From a virus, in the IMG/VR virus record IMGVR_UViG_3300025949_000035, positions 1 to 48,962 of that record: DNA of 48,962 bases. One strand, 5' to 3'. The position numbers and the translations under genes were made by a program. Each line of letters opens with the position of its first letter. The stretch's first letter is position 1. Below are positions 16,169 through 23,956 of this stretch, one piece after another. Below the pieces are notes generated by a model. It worked only from the letters and a program-made list of their open reading frames with translations, searched no databases and was not told the DNA's origin.

Positions 16169-16725
16169 GTAAAGGAACTTTCGGAGTTGGAGCTCTTCGC
16201 TTCCCCCGGGCTGAGCGCCTCCCCGACCGCCTTGATGATGTCAGTCATGACGTTGAGCGGGACGTCGAGAAGGCCCTGCATGGTGACAGGCACTACCTTC
16301 TCCTCGGTGAGCTGCTCGCCGTTGCGGAACACGCCCTCGAGCTCGTACCGGAAGCGCTTGCGCTCCCCGTCGGCGTGCTCGTCCTCGAACTTCTCCGGGT
16401 CCCACTCCCCGATGCGGCCGCCCTCGCCGTTCACAACGAACAGCCGTTTGCCCGGTTCGGTCGCGGGCGCCCAGTCCGGTTCGACCTCGTCCTTCTTGTT
16501 GTACTGGAAAACTGGGTACTCGCACATGAGGTCCCACTGCGCGATGAGCGGGATTATCATGCGGATGAGCGTCTTGCCGGCGCCGTCGGACGGCTGGTCT
16601 GCCTCCTCCTCCAGGCGCGGCGTGTACGCGTTGACGAAGTACGAGACGTGTAGCTCCTCGTCCCCGTACTTGAGCGGGTCCAGCGTCTTAACCTGCTGGC
16701 GCACTTTGCTGAGCTTAACTGCCAA
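16165..16725 (-). CDS. Tail assembly chaperone (G-like)
   Basis: Begins at TTG 16725, five bases behind AAGGGGGC; the frame is open further upstream but no other start has a ribosome site. The 186-residue protein contains a mixed alpha/beta body (KYGDEELHVSYFVN onward) and an acidic Ser-rich tail. Its place between tail tube and tape-measure genes defines it as the tape-measure chaperone. No firm family match can be made by eye. Confidence 0.6.
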   Translation of the reverse strand: MAVKLSKVRQQVKTLDPLKYGDEELHVSYFVNAYTPRLEEEADQPSDGAGKTLIRMIIPLIAQWDLMCEYPVFQYNKKDEVEPDWAPATEPGKRLFVVNGEGGRIGEWDPEKFEDEHADGERKRFRYELEGVFRNGEQLTEEKVVPVTMQGLLDVPLNVMTDIIKAVGEALSPGEAKSSNSESSFT

Positions 16726-16755
16726 GGTCTGCCCCCTTGTCCGTAGTGTGTTGAG

Positions 16756-16779
16756 GCGGGCCGGCCACGGCCGGCCCGC
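16756..16779 (-). terminator. GC hairpin after the tail tube gene
   Basis: GCGGGCCGGCC pairs perfectly with GGCCGGCCCGC around a 2-base loop (11 bp), nine bases past the tail tube stop codon. No T-tract follows on the minus strand, so it may protect the 3' end of processed mRNA or attenuate rather than stop transcription fully. Similar hairpins follow the capsid and decoration genes. Confidence 0.5.
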
Positions 16780-16787
16780 TGTGCCCC

Positions 16788-18077
16788 CTAGAGGGCGGTC
16801 ATGTTGACGTCCACCTCGACCTTGACGGCCGCGCCGAGGCTGACCGGGTCGTACCGGAGCGTGGACTCGTAGTCGCCGACGTACAGGCCGTCGACGTCCT
16901 TCTTGGGCCCGTTGATCCAGTTCACGCACTCTGTGATCTTAAACCGGTGTGGGAAGCCCGTCTCGATGAGCAGGCCCTTGTTCTCGACGACGCGGTAGTA
17001 CGGCGTCCCTGCCCTGAGGCCGGCGAGCGTGGCCTGCCCGACCGAGTCCTGAGACAACGCCATGCGCTGCGTCCACTCCACGCCGGCCGCCTCGACCGTG
17101 TTGGAGAACGACGACACGCTGTCGTCCAGCGTGATGACCGGCGTCGCGCGGTTGGTGCAGCCCCACTCGTACTCCATGCAGCGCGCCATCCGCACCAGGC
17201 CGTTCGCGCCGAGCAGCGCGGTCCCGACGAACACGCCAGTGTCCTTGGAGTTGATCGGCTTGGACGTGACCTGCGTGATGGACGACTGCGTGGTCATGGT
17301 GAACGGGTCGACCGCCGTCATGCCGATGAAGTCGCCCTGCTTGGTCGCCTCCTTGCCCGTGATGCGGAGCGTGAGCGCCGTGACGGTGACCTGGCTGATC
17401 TGCTGCGCCAGGTTGGCCGTGTTCGGGATGCCCTTTTCGAGCGTGTACGTCTGGATGGCCGACTCGGGCCCGTACGGGTTCATGGAGAACGTCCACCGCC
17501 GCGTGTTGGTGGCCGTGGCCGCGCGGGCCAGCGTCGGGGTCGGCGTGCCGGTCGGGTTCTGCAGCGTGGCGGTGCCCGTTGACAGGTACCCCGAGAACGC
17601 AACCTGGTACGACGGCGCAGCGCCGGTGACGGTCACCTGGCCGGCGCCGACGTTGGACAGGGAGCCGATCGCGGTCTGCAGAGCGGCCGCGTTGGCGTAC
17701 GAGGCCGCCGCAAGCGTCTGCGTCTGGGTGCCGGCCGCCGTGGCGGTCACGACGTCGAAGCCGATGGTGCCGGAGGCGCCCGTGATGTTCCACGTGTTGA
17801 GTAGTGGCGTGGACACGGTAGCCGAGCACATCAGGCTCGAGAGCAGGTAGACGACGTCGTAGAACGCCAGGTACCCGCCGATCTTGCCGGTCGTGTACTC
17901 CTTGCCGAACGCAACGTCGGTGTCGAACTTCTCGCCCTGCGCGCGCACCTTCCGGATGTCCGGGACGATGTCCGGCTGGAAGTCCGTGCAGAGCAGCCTC
18001 TTGGTCGCGGCGCCCGCGGTGCCCGGAGTAACCTCCGGGAAAAGCGAGCACCCCTCGTATACTACAGCCCTTTCCAA
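16788..18077 (-). CDS. Major tail tube protein (short isoform, internal TTG start)
   Basis: Within the 952-residue frame, TTG 18077 follows AAGGAGG (18085-18091) at seven bases, stronger than most sites in the window. The product (429 residues, opening ERAVVYEGCSLFPEV) has the normal size and content of a tube protein and would be the main form. All isoleucine codons I read here (about 19) are ATC, against mostly ATA upstream, as expected for a highly expressed segment. Position before the chaperones and tape measure fixes its role. Confidence 0.75.
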   Translation of the reverse strand: MERAVVYEGCSLFPEVTPGTAGAATKRLLCTDFQPDIVPDIRKVRAQGEKFDTDVAFGKEYTTGKIGGYLAFYDVVYLLSSLMCSATVSTPLLNTWNITGASGTIGFDVVTATAAGTQTQTLAAASYANAAALQTAIGSLSNVGAGQVTVTGAAPSYQVAFSGYLSTGTATLQNPTGTPTPTLARAATATNTRRWTFSMNPYGPESAIQTYTLEKGIPNTANLAQQISQVTVTALTLRITGKEATKQGDFIGMTAVDPFTMTTQSSITQVTSKPINSKDTGVFVGTALLGANGLVRMARCMEYEWGCTNRATPVITLDDSVSSFSNTVEAAGVEWTQRMALSQDSVGQATLAGLRAGTPYYRVVENKGLLIETGFPHRFKITECVNWINGPKKDVDGLYVGDYESTLRYDPVSLGAAVKVEVDVNMTAL

Positions 18078-19646
18078 TGTAAAGCCTCCTTGTCCCTGGG
18101 TTACCGCTGCAGGACCGCTCGGCGACGCCAGGACGCTTTCTTCACCGAGGGAGTTGATTGACGTAAGAATGTACCAGTAGTTCTGGCCTATCTGCACGTA
18201 CTTGTCTATGAACGACGAGCCCTGTACGTTGGAGCCGCCGATTATCTGCGTGTAACTTCCGTTCGACGCCGTCGAGCGGTAGACGTTGACGCCCGATGCC
18301 CCGGCGGCCGGCGTGAATGTGCCGGTTATCTGCGGCGGCCCCGAGGACGACGGCGTTAGTGCCAGACCGGACGGCGGTGACGGCGCGGTCAGGACGTTGG
18401 ACGTGGCGGCCCCGTTGGTCACGCCTCCGCCCGAGTTGTTCGTGGCCTGCGCTCGGTACAGGTAGTTCGTATTGCCGGCCGTCGTGCTGTCCGTGACCAC
18501 TGAGCCAGCCCCGACGCCGGACGCCACTGTCGACCACGTGGAGCCGGCGTTAGCCGACCTCTGCAGGTTGAACGAGTCTATCGACGACGTGGTCGTCGGC
18601 ATGGTGACCTTGACCTGTGTGTCGTTGACCGTGCCGACCGTCGGGGTGCCTGGGACTGGCGGGCCACCGAACGTCGACGAGGCCGTGCCTGTTGTGCTGC
18701 CGACGCCGTTGACCGCTATGAGGCGGTAGTACAGCTGTGTGTCGTCCTGGCCTGTGGACGTGTCCGTGTAAGTGGCCCCTGTCTGGCCGGTGCCGCCGGG
18801 CGCGTTGTTAAACGTTACATTGTCCGTCGACTTCTGGACAGTGTACGACGTGGCGCCTGTCGACGCCAGGGATGGCAGGTTGACCACAACCGAATTGTGC
18901 GAGTTGGTCCCATAGGTCGGTGCACCCGGCGCCGTCGGTGCGCTCTGCTGCATCAGGGCGACCGTTATCATCGGGCTGGCAGTCGGCGCACCGCCCTCAC
19001 CGGTCCACCCAGGCGTGACCACTGTGCCAGATGTCGCCGTGACGGCGTTAGCGTACTCTACCCTGAACACAGTGTAGATGTTCAAGGCCGGCTGTGCGGA
19101 CGCGGCCGCATCAAGCGTGTAGCCGGCGCCCGCTGACGGGCCGGCCGTCGGACCGCCCGAGTACGATATGCCGGACACGACGAGGTCGTTGTTGTTGCCT
19201 GTTGTGACGGACGGACTGCTGGCGTTCTGCGTGCTGTAGGTCGCACCGGACGGCGTTTCGTTGCCCGTCGCCGACGAGTAGCCCTCGACCGTCATCGCCC
19301 AGGAGCCGGTGTTCGCCGGCATGGACGATATGGTTATGGTCGCGTTCGTCAGCGCGCCGCCAGTCCAGGTGTTGGCCCACAGGTCCAGCGTGATGAAGCC
19401 GGACGCGCCGCCGTTAGTCTGCGACTTTATCTTGGTCCACGTGCCGTTTAGCGAGCCGGCGCCGGAGTTGCCGGTCATGGCCGGCGCGGTCGAGCCAGAC
19501 GCGTTGGCCGTGGTGTTCGAGTTGAGCACCCACACGAGCAGTATGCCGGACGTGCCCGTCATGGACACGCCCGACACGGCGCCTGAGCCCGTGCCGCTTA
19601 TGGCGGCGCCTATAGCGTACCCGTGGTCGAAGGCTATGTTTGGCAT
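16788..19646 (-). CDS. Long tail tube isoform with N-terminal Ig/fibronectin-like decoration
   Basis: A 952-residue frame starting at ATG 19646 behind AAGGAAG. Residues 1-230 form a beta-rich Thr/Ser/Gly domain; about 235-510 hold three fibronectin-III-like repeats (PTAPGAPTYGTNSHN, PPVPGTPTVGTVND and PSPPSGLALTPSS openings). Residues 524-952 are the tail tube protein itself. Tube proteins often carry Ig domains, but usually at the C-terminus and often through a frameshift; here the decoration is upstream and in frame. Isoleucine in the extension is mostly ATA, unlike the tube part, suggesting low-level production of the long form. Confidence 0.7.
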   Translation of the reverse strand: MPNIAFDHGYAIGAAISGTGSGAVSGVSMTGTSGILLVWVLNSNTTANASGSTAPAMTGNSGAGSLNGTWTKIKSQTNGGASGFITLDLWANTWTGGALTNATITISSMPANTGSWAMTVEGYSSATGNETPSGATYSTQNASSPSVTTGNNNDLVVSGISYSGGPTAGPSAGAGYTLDAAASAQPALNIYTVFRVEYANAVTATSGTVVTPGWTGEGGAPTASPMITVALMQQSAPTAPGAPTYGTNSHNSVVVNLPSLASTGATSYTVQKSTDNVTFNNAPGGTGQTGATYTDTSTGQDDTQLYYRLIAVNGVGSTTGTASSTFGGPPVPGTPTVGTVNDTQVKVTMPTTTSSIDSFNLQRSANAGSTWSTVASGVGAGSVVTDSTTAGNTNYLYRAQATNNSGGGVTNGAATSNVLTAPSPPSGLALTPSSSGPPQITGTFTPAAGASGVNVYRSTASNGSYTQIIGGSNVQGSSFIDKYVQIGQNYWYILTSINSLGEESVLASPSGPAAVTQGQGGFTLERAVVYEGCSLFPEVTPGTAGAATKRLLCTDFQPDIVPDIRKVRAQGEKFDTDVAFGKEYTTGKIGGYLAFYDVVYLLSSLMCSATVSTPLLNTWNITGASGTIGFDVVTATAAGTQTQTLAAASYANAAALQTAIGSLSNVGAGQVTVTGAAPSYQVAFSGYLSTGTATLQNPTGTPTPTLARAATATNTRRWTFSMNPYGPESAIQTYTLEKGIPNTANLAQQISQVTVTALTLRITGKEATKQGDFIGMTAVDPFTMTTQSSITQVTSKPINSKDTGVFVGTALLGANGLVRMARCMEYEWGCTNRATPVITLDDSVSSFSNTVEAAGVEWTQRMALSQDSVGQATLAGLRAGTPYYRVVENKGLLIETGFPHRFKITECVNWINGPKKDVDGLYVGDYESTLRYDPVSLGAAVKVEVDVNMTAL
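18085..18091 (-). promoter_or_regulatory. Internal ribosome binding site deciding the tail tube start
   Basis: AAGGAGG on the minus strand, seven bases before in-frame TTG 18077. It reads as Gln-Gly-Gly codons of the long isoform but is a near-perfect anti-Shine-Dalgarno match. Confidence 0.75.
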
Positions 19647-19655
19647 TGTGCTTCC

Positions 19656-20144
19656 TTATTCGGACGTCATCGAGCTGTAGACCCCGCCAAGGTAGAACCA
19701 TGTGACGTTGTTCTGGTTCTGGCTCATTCGTATCGTCGTGTCCCTGACGAACTTGTACACGGTCACACCTGACGTCGGCTCCACGACCGGGCCGTAGTTC
19801 TGCAGGCACGCGTCTATCGCGTCGGACACCGGCTTGAGGCCGCCGTACCCTATGTTTGAAGCGCAGGCCTTAACCGAGTACGCTGATGGCTCCATGGCCC
19901 TGAAGCCGCCGATCGCGTTGACGTCGACGTTGTACTCCATCGTGAACAGTATGAACGGCTCGACCGCGCCCTGTGGCGCGACGTCCGAGCAGACCGCCCT
20001 CGACACGTCGGTGTCCGAGGCGGCCCATCGTGGGTTGTTCCGGACGTCGCCCTGGCCGAAGAAGCCAAGCGATTGCTGCACGCCGGGGTCGGCGGACAGC
20101 AGCCCGAGCAGCACCTTGTCCACGGCCAGTATCTCTGTTGCCAA
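19656..20144 (-). CDS. Tail terminator-like protein
   Basis: A 162-residue protein located between the HK97-gp10-like gene and the tail tube gene, where siphoviruses encode the tail terminator. Starts at TTG 20144. Contents are mixed alpha/beta with a central strand AVEPFILFTMEY and a helical ISDAIDACLQN-type segment, in keeping with DUF3168-like terminators. Family assignment is by position and general pattern. Confidence 0.55.
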   Translation of the reverse strand: MATEILAVDKVLLGLLSADPGVQQSLGFFGQGDVRNNPRWAASDTDVSRAVCSDVAPQGAVEPFILFTMEYNVDVNAIGGFRAMEPSAYSVKACASNIGYGGLKPVSDAIDACLQNYGPVVEPTSGVTVYKFVRDTTIRMSQNQNNVTWFYLGGVYSSMTSE

Positions 20145-20145
20145 T

Positions 20146-20877
20146 TCAGCCTCTCGTCACGACGCGCGCGTTCTGTGCGCCTATTGCCCTTGTCAGCCTA
20201 CCGGCCAGCTGGCCGCGCGCCCAGTTAACTGCGGGCGTCATGAACGGCTGTGCGGCCATCTTCACCGTGCCGTACTCCACGAAGCCGGCGTAGTACGCCG
20301 AGGCTCCGATGGTGACCAGGAACGTGCCGCGCGTCACGTCTGCCATCGGCATGATCGACCGCCAGTCCTCCTCGAAGCCAGCGTACTCTTGTGTCCCTAG
20401 GTGCGCGAACGACTGCTGGTGCCAGGTCGTCTCGCCACTGCTATTGCGCCCGAACCTCTCGCCTGTGTGTGTCCGCGTCAGCCTGACGCGTTTCAGGTGG
20501 TTCCAGTCGCCTGACGGGCTCAGGTCGCGCTGTGTCCGCTTGCTTATCAGCGGGTCGTCTGTTACGAACTCCAGCCGCCCCGGGTTCAGCCTGGCCGCCG
20601 CGTTCGCCGCGGCGAAGTAGCCGGCCGACGCGCGGCCCCTGGCGAACTTGCCGGCCGCCTGGTTCTCGGCCGACCCGGGCCTCGTCACGTAGATCGACGC
20701 GCGGAGCGCGCCCGTCTTGACGGGCACCAGCCTGCGGGCCATGTCACGCGTCTCACGGCCGAGCTGGTACACAGCCTCCTGCGCGCGCAACTCGACCTCG
20801 CGGCTCCAGCCAGACAGGTCGACCTTGTTCTTGACGATAGTCTGCGCCAGCACAAGGCTGGACGCGCCTTCTGCCAT
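20146..20877 (-). CDS. HK97 gp10-like tail completion protein
   Basis: Clear gp10-family features: helix AQEAVYQLGRETRDMARRLVP followed by VKTGALRASIYV (about 53-64), and the C-terminal YYAGFVEYGT plus AAQPFMTPAV motif. These proteins join the tail to the connector. It is longer (243) than typical members because of a 90-residue central insertion that includes the ISKRTQRDLSPSGDW region. Confidence 0.8.
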   Translation of the reverse strand: MAEGASSLVLAQTIVKNKVDLSGWSREVELRAQEAVYQLGRETRDMARRLVPVKTGALRASIYVTRPGSAENQAAGKFARGRASAGYFAAANAAARLNPGRLEFVTDDPLISKRTQRDLSPSGDWNHLKRVRLTRTHTGERFGRNSSGETTWHQQSFAHLGTQEYAGFEEDWRSIMPMADVTRGTFLVTIGASAYYAGFVEYGTVKMAAQPFMTPAVNWARGQLAGRLTRAIGAQNARVVTRG

Positions 20878-20879
20878 GG

Positions 20880-21260
20880 TCAGCTCTTCTTGTAGCAGTA
20901 GTACGACGACGTGCCGCCGTCGGCCGCGTCGTTATACGGCGAGTCAACCTCGAACGTCGAAGTGCCGCCATGGTCGTTGGTGACCGTTATGACGTCGCCG
21001 GCCTGTATGTCCGTGCCCCATGGCACCTTTATCATGTGGTTGGCGCGCTCCTGCTTGACACCGACGGACGCGTCCACCCACGGTGTGCGCGGTATCTCCT
21101 GCACGCGGCACATGACGCCGGACCCGACCTGCTGCTGTGTGCCGGTCTTCGTGCCGAAGCCGTCATCGGCCAGTGTGGCGCGCGTCACGACGCACGGCGT
21201 CGACATGGTGTTGTCCGCGGTTATGCGCATGGCCGCGACCATGGCAGGGTTCACCATCAT
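20880..21260 (-). CDS. Head-tail joining protein (stopper-like)
   Basis: A 126-residue beta-rich protein. The segment CVVTRATLADDGFGTKTGT, then AGDVITVTND and a Tyr-rich end, matches the small barrel of phage head-closure/stopper proteins. Order (adaptor, stopper, gp10-like, terminator) supports this. ATG-ATG at the start leaves two adjacent possible initiators. Confidence 0.55.
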   Translation of the reverse strand: MMVNPAMVAAMRITADNTMSTPCVVTRATLADDGFGTKTGTQQQVGSGVMCRVQEIPRTPWVDASVGVKQERANHMIKVPWGTDIQAGDVITVTNDHGGTSTFEVDSPYNDAADGGTSSYYCYKKS

Positions 21261-21266
21261 TGCACG

Positions 21267-22115
21267 TTACCCCCAGGTCAGCTGCGCGCCGCGCTCCCAG
21301 GCCCACTGGGCCTGTATGTCGCCCCACAGCTGGTACCACGGCGTAGTAGCCTCGGACCCTACGCCAGGGTGGCCCATCTGGCCGATCTGCTGGCGCGCGT
21401 ACCGCCTGCTCCCGTTTATCTGGAACAGTGGGAACTGCGTCAGCGCGGCGTCGTCGACGGCCACGAACGAGCACGACATGAACAGCTCGCCGGCCTGGTC
21501 CAGCCACTGCTGCTCGACCGGGTCCAGCGGCTTCTCGGCGCGCGCAGCCAGCTCGGCGAACTGCCACTTGTCCGTGCCGATCTGTATGGTCGTCAGCTCG
21601 CCGGACGCAACCGTCTTTGGCGTCAGCGGCCGCAGGTAGGCCGCGGCCACCAGGGCGAGCGCCTGGTCGAACGTGTTGACGTCCGCGGCCGGCACGGCCT
21701 GGTAGGACGGCAGCACGTCGGACAGCCGCCGCAGCACAAGCCGCGACACGAAGCACAGCGCCGAGTCTAGTGGCGCGTCGGGCAGCACTGCCCGGGCCGG
21801 GTCGTTGGCGTTCAGCCTCTCCCGCACGAACCTGTGCACTGCCGTGTTCGGCGCGAAGTAGTCGTCCTGCTCCACTATCGTCTGGCCGTCGTTGGTCGCC
21901 AGGCCCCAGTACAGCGAGTACGGGCCCGGCACGGGGAACGAGACCAGCTGCGTCGCAGTCGGGTTCGGGCCGGCCGCCGGCGTCGCCGGCGTCAAAGGTT
22001 GTGTCGTGCCGTCGGGCAGCCTGACGCTGAGGGTCGCGCCCGTGGGCGTGACCGAGACGTCCGTCGTGAACTGGTGTTGCAGCTTCACGGTGCTGCCCGA
22101 TAGCACGTTTGTCAC
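21267..22115 (-). CDS. Head-tail adaptor candidate with N-terminal beta domain
   Basis: Unrecognised as a family. The N-terminal 90 residues form an Ig-like beta domain (VKLQHQFTTDVSVTPTGAT onward); the C-terminal two thirds are helical (VHRFVRERLNAN and FDQALALVAAAYLRPL). Its place next to the capsid genes and before the stopper suggests the connector adaptor. Overlaps the next upstream gene by four bases. Confidence 0.45.
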   Translation of the reverse strand: MTNVLSGSTVKLQHQFTTDVSVTPTGATLSVRLPDGTTQPLTPATPAAGPNPTATQLVSFPVPGPYSLYWGLATNDGQTIVEQDDYFAPNTAVHRFVRERLNANDPARAVLPDAPLDSALCFVSRLVLRRLSDVLPSYQAVPAADVNTFDQALALVAAAYLRPLTPKTVASGELTTIQIGTDKWQFAELAARAEKPLDPVEQQWLDQAGELFMSCSFVAVDDAALTQFPLFQINGSRRYARQQIGQMGHPGVGSEATTPWYQLWGDIQAQWAWERGAQLTWG

Positions 22116-22663
22116 TTGGTTGCCTTACCTGCGGGCGGCTGTGGTGCCTGCCCGCCCTTGTCCGGGTCGTCGTCGGCCGCGCCGGAGCCAGCGCCCTGGC
22201 CCTGGCCCTGGCCGCCGTCCGGCGGCGCCTCGCCGCCCTGGGCCGCCGCCTTGGAGCGCAGCTCCTCGAGCTCCGCGTCCTTGGCGCGCGCCTCGAGCTG
22301 CATAGCCTCGATGATGCGTGCGTAGCGCTCGTTCTGGTTCGTGGCCGCGTCCGCCTCCGCATGGGCCTGCTCGGCCCTGCGGCGGTGGAACTCGGGGTCC
22401 TGCTCGGCCAGCTGCTCGGGCGTTAGCCCGTCGCAGTTGACGTACCGCCCGCCGACGATGAACCAGCCTGCTGGGTCCTCTCCGTCCGGTAGCTTGTTAG
22501 ATGGCTTAGCCAGGCCTGGCAGCGCCGCGTTGCGAAGCCGCGCCTGCCCGATGCCCTGCCCTGCCCCGATCGACGAGAACGCCCTCTCCGCCGGCGTCTG
22601 GACCTCCTGCTCGGCGCCGTCGACGAGGTCGCTCATGTCGACCGTGTTTCGTCCGTTTCCCAT
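22112..22663 (-). CDS. Low-complexity structural-region protein
   Basis: ATG 22663 is preceded by GGGAGGGA; a longer frame upstream passes through the capsid-downstream hairpin and is unlikely. The 183-residue product has a coiled coil (about 95-145) and a disordered Gly/Gln/Asp C-terminus. It lies between the capsid and the adaptor gene. No function can be assigned. Confidence 0.55.
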   Translation of the reverse strand: MGNGRNTVDMSDLVDGAEQEVQTPAERAFSSIGAGQGIGQARLRNAALPGLAKPSNKLPDGEDPAGWFIVGGRYVNCDGLTPEQLAEQDPEFHRRRAEQAHAEADAATNQNERYARIIEAMQLEARAKDAELEELRSKAAAQGGEAPPDGGQGQGQGAGSGAADDDPDKGGQAPQPPAGKATK

Positions 22664-22700
22664 GGCAAAACTTCCCTCCCTGCCCGAGGATGTGTGTCGG

Positions 22701-22726
22701 GCGCCGGCCCCGTCGGGGGCCGGCGC
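22701..22726 (-). terminator. GC hairpin after the major capsid gene
   Basis: GCGCCGGCCCC and GGGGCCGGCGC form an 11-bp stem with a 4-base loop, 14 bases past the capsid stop codon and before the next gene. No T-tract follows, so it is a partial terminator or an mRNA-stabilising 3' end. Confidence 0.5.
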
Positions 22727-22739
22727 GTGCCCCTTGGGG

Positions 22740-23903
22740 CTAGATGATGTACGGCGGCGTGTAGCTGCCGTTGTTGGTGATCTGCAGCACCGCAGCGCCG
22801 ATGCGGTTCTGGACCGCGACGTCGAACTCGCGGACGTAGCCGCGGGCGCGGAGCGGGTACTCGTCGTACTCGTACATGAGCCGGAGGTCGCCGTTGCCGA
22901 CGCCAACCGAGCCGCCCATGATGGAGTTGGACGAGCCGCCCACGCCCTCCGGGCCGGTGCCGCGCACGCGGAGCGCGAGCGGCTTGCGCTGCCCGAGCTG
23001 GTAGCACAGCAGGTAGTTGACCGGCGCCCACGGCTTGACCCAGACCTCGCAGCCGTTGAAGTAGCCGATGCACCTGTCGTACGGGTTGGAGACGTCCAGG
23101 CTCATGCCGGCCGCCTGGTTGATCAGCGTGGACCCGATGATCTGCGCGGGCAGCAGCGGGACGAACACCGTGTTCGGCATGCCGCGGAACGCGCCCTCCT
23201 GGGCCTGGTTGATGATGATGTAGGTGTCGCCAGTGTTGTGGTGCTCGATTACCTCGAGCCGCAGCACCTCGACGGCGGTCTGGTCGCACACGGAGGCCAC
23301 GTGGTAGTGGTTCATGTTCGACGGGAACACCTCGCCGTTCGGGCCGACCGGGATCGGGAACGACGTGTCGTTGTTCTGCAGCGCCTTGACGGGCAGCACC
23401 GCGTTGTCCAGGATGCGGTCGTAGAACGTGTAGTTCACGCCGCCGTAGAACGCGCGGGTGATCTGCCGGCGGATGCGGCGGACGTCGGCGGTCAGGAGCA
23501 TGGTGACCTGCGCCGCGAACTCCTGCACTGTGCAGTTCTCGAAGAAGTCCCGGTTCCACTGCAGGCCCGCGCCGAACTTGCGGAGCGGGAACCCGATGTT
23601 GGCCCCGTTCGGCTCCTTCTGCGGCTGCACGTCGCCCCAGGCGTCGATCTCCTCCATCTCCATCTGGCCGTTGCCGCCGGTGCGTCGCAGGCGGTTGGTG
23701 GTCACCTCGCAGAACGCCGAGAGCAGCTCGGCGAGGATGCGGTTGTGCGCGGTGAACGCGTTGTTGATTACCTCGAAGACGTTGTCCTCTCCAAAGGACG
23801 CGACGGTTCCCTGTGCGACGCGCAGAGACTGGAGCGTGTCCTGTGTCTGCAGCGTTCCGAACGCGGGGACGCCGGGCGTATATGCTGTCGGGCTGTAACC
23901 CAT
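22740..23903 (-). CDS. Major capsid protein
   Basis: A 387-residue protein of the HK97 fold as judged by order and pattern: N-terminal arm, a helical spine segment (EFAAQVTMLLTADVRRIRRQI, about 131-151), then beta-rich P and A domains ending TPPYII. No long N-terminal delta domain is present, consistent with a separate scaffold (nested in the protease gene). Isoleucine is essentially all ATC, indicating high expression. A strong GC hairpin follows on each side of the gene. Confidence 0.8.
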   Translation of the reverse strand: MGYSPTAYTPGVPAFGTLQTQDTLQSLRVAQGTVASFGEDNVFEVINNAFTAHNRILAELLSAFCEVTTNRLRRTGGNGQMEMEEIDAWGDVQPQKEPNGANIGFPLRKFGAGLQWNRDFFENCTVQEFAAQVTMLLTADVRRIRRQITRAFYGGVNYTFYDRILDNAVLPVKALQNNDTSFPIPVGPNGEVFPSNMNHYHVASVCDQTAVEVLRLEVIEHHNTGDTYIIINQAQEGAFRGMPNTVFVPLLPAQIIGSTLINQAAGMSLDVSNPYDRCIGYFNGCEVWVKPWAPVNYLLCYQLGQRKPLALRVRGTGPEGVGGSSNSIMGGSVGVGNGDLRLMYEYDEYPLRARGYVREFDVAVQNRIGAAVLQITNNGSYTPPYII

Positions 23904-23918
23904 CTATTTCCTCCCTCC

Positions 23919-23935
23919 GCCCGGCCGGGCCGGGC
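23919..23935 (-). terminator. GC hairpin between decoration and capsid genes
   Basis: GCCCGGC, CGG loop, GCCGGGC: a 7-bp stem about 20 bases past the decoration stop and just before the capsid ribosome binding site. May separate or stabilise the two mRNAs. Confidence 0.45.
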
Positions 23936-23956
23936 GTGGCGTTTGATCCTCGCGCC

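Noticed and set aside
22112-22906. Extended start for the gene ending at 22112
   Set aside because: The extension crosses the capsid stop and its GC hairpin; ATG 22663 has a proper ribosome site.
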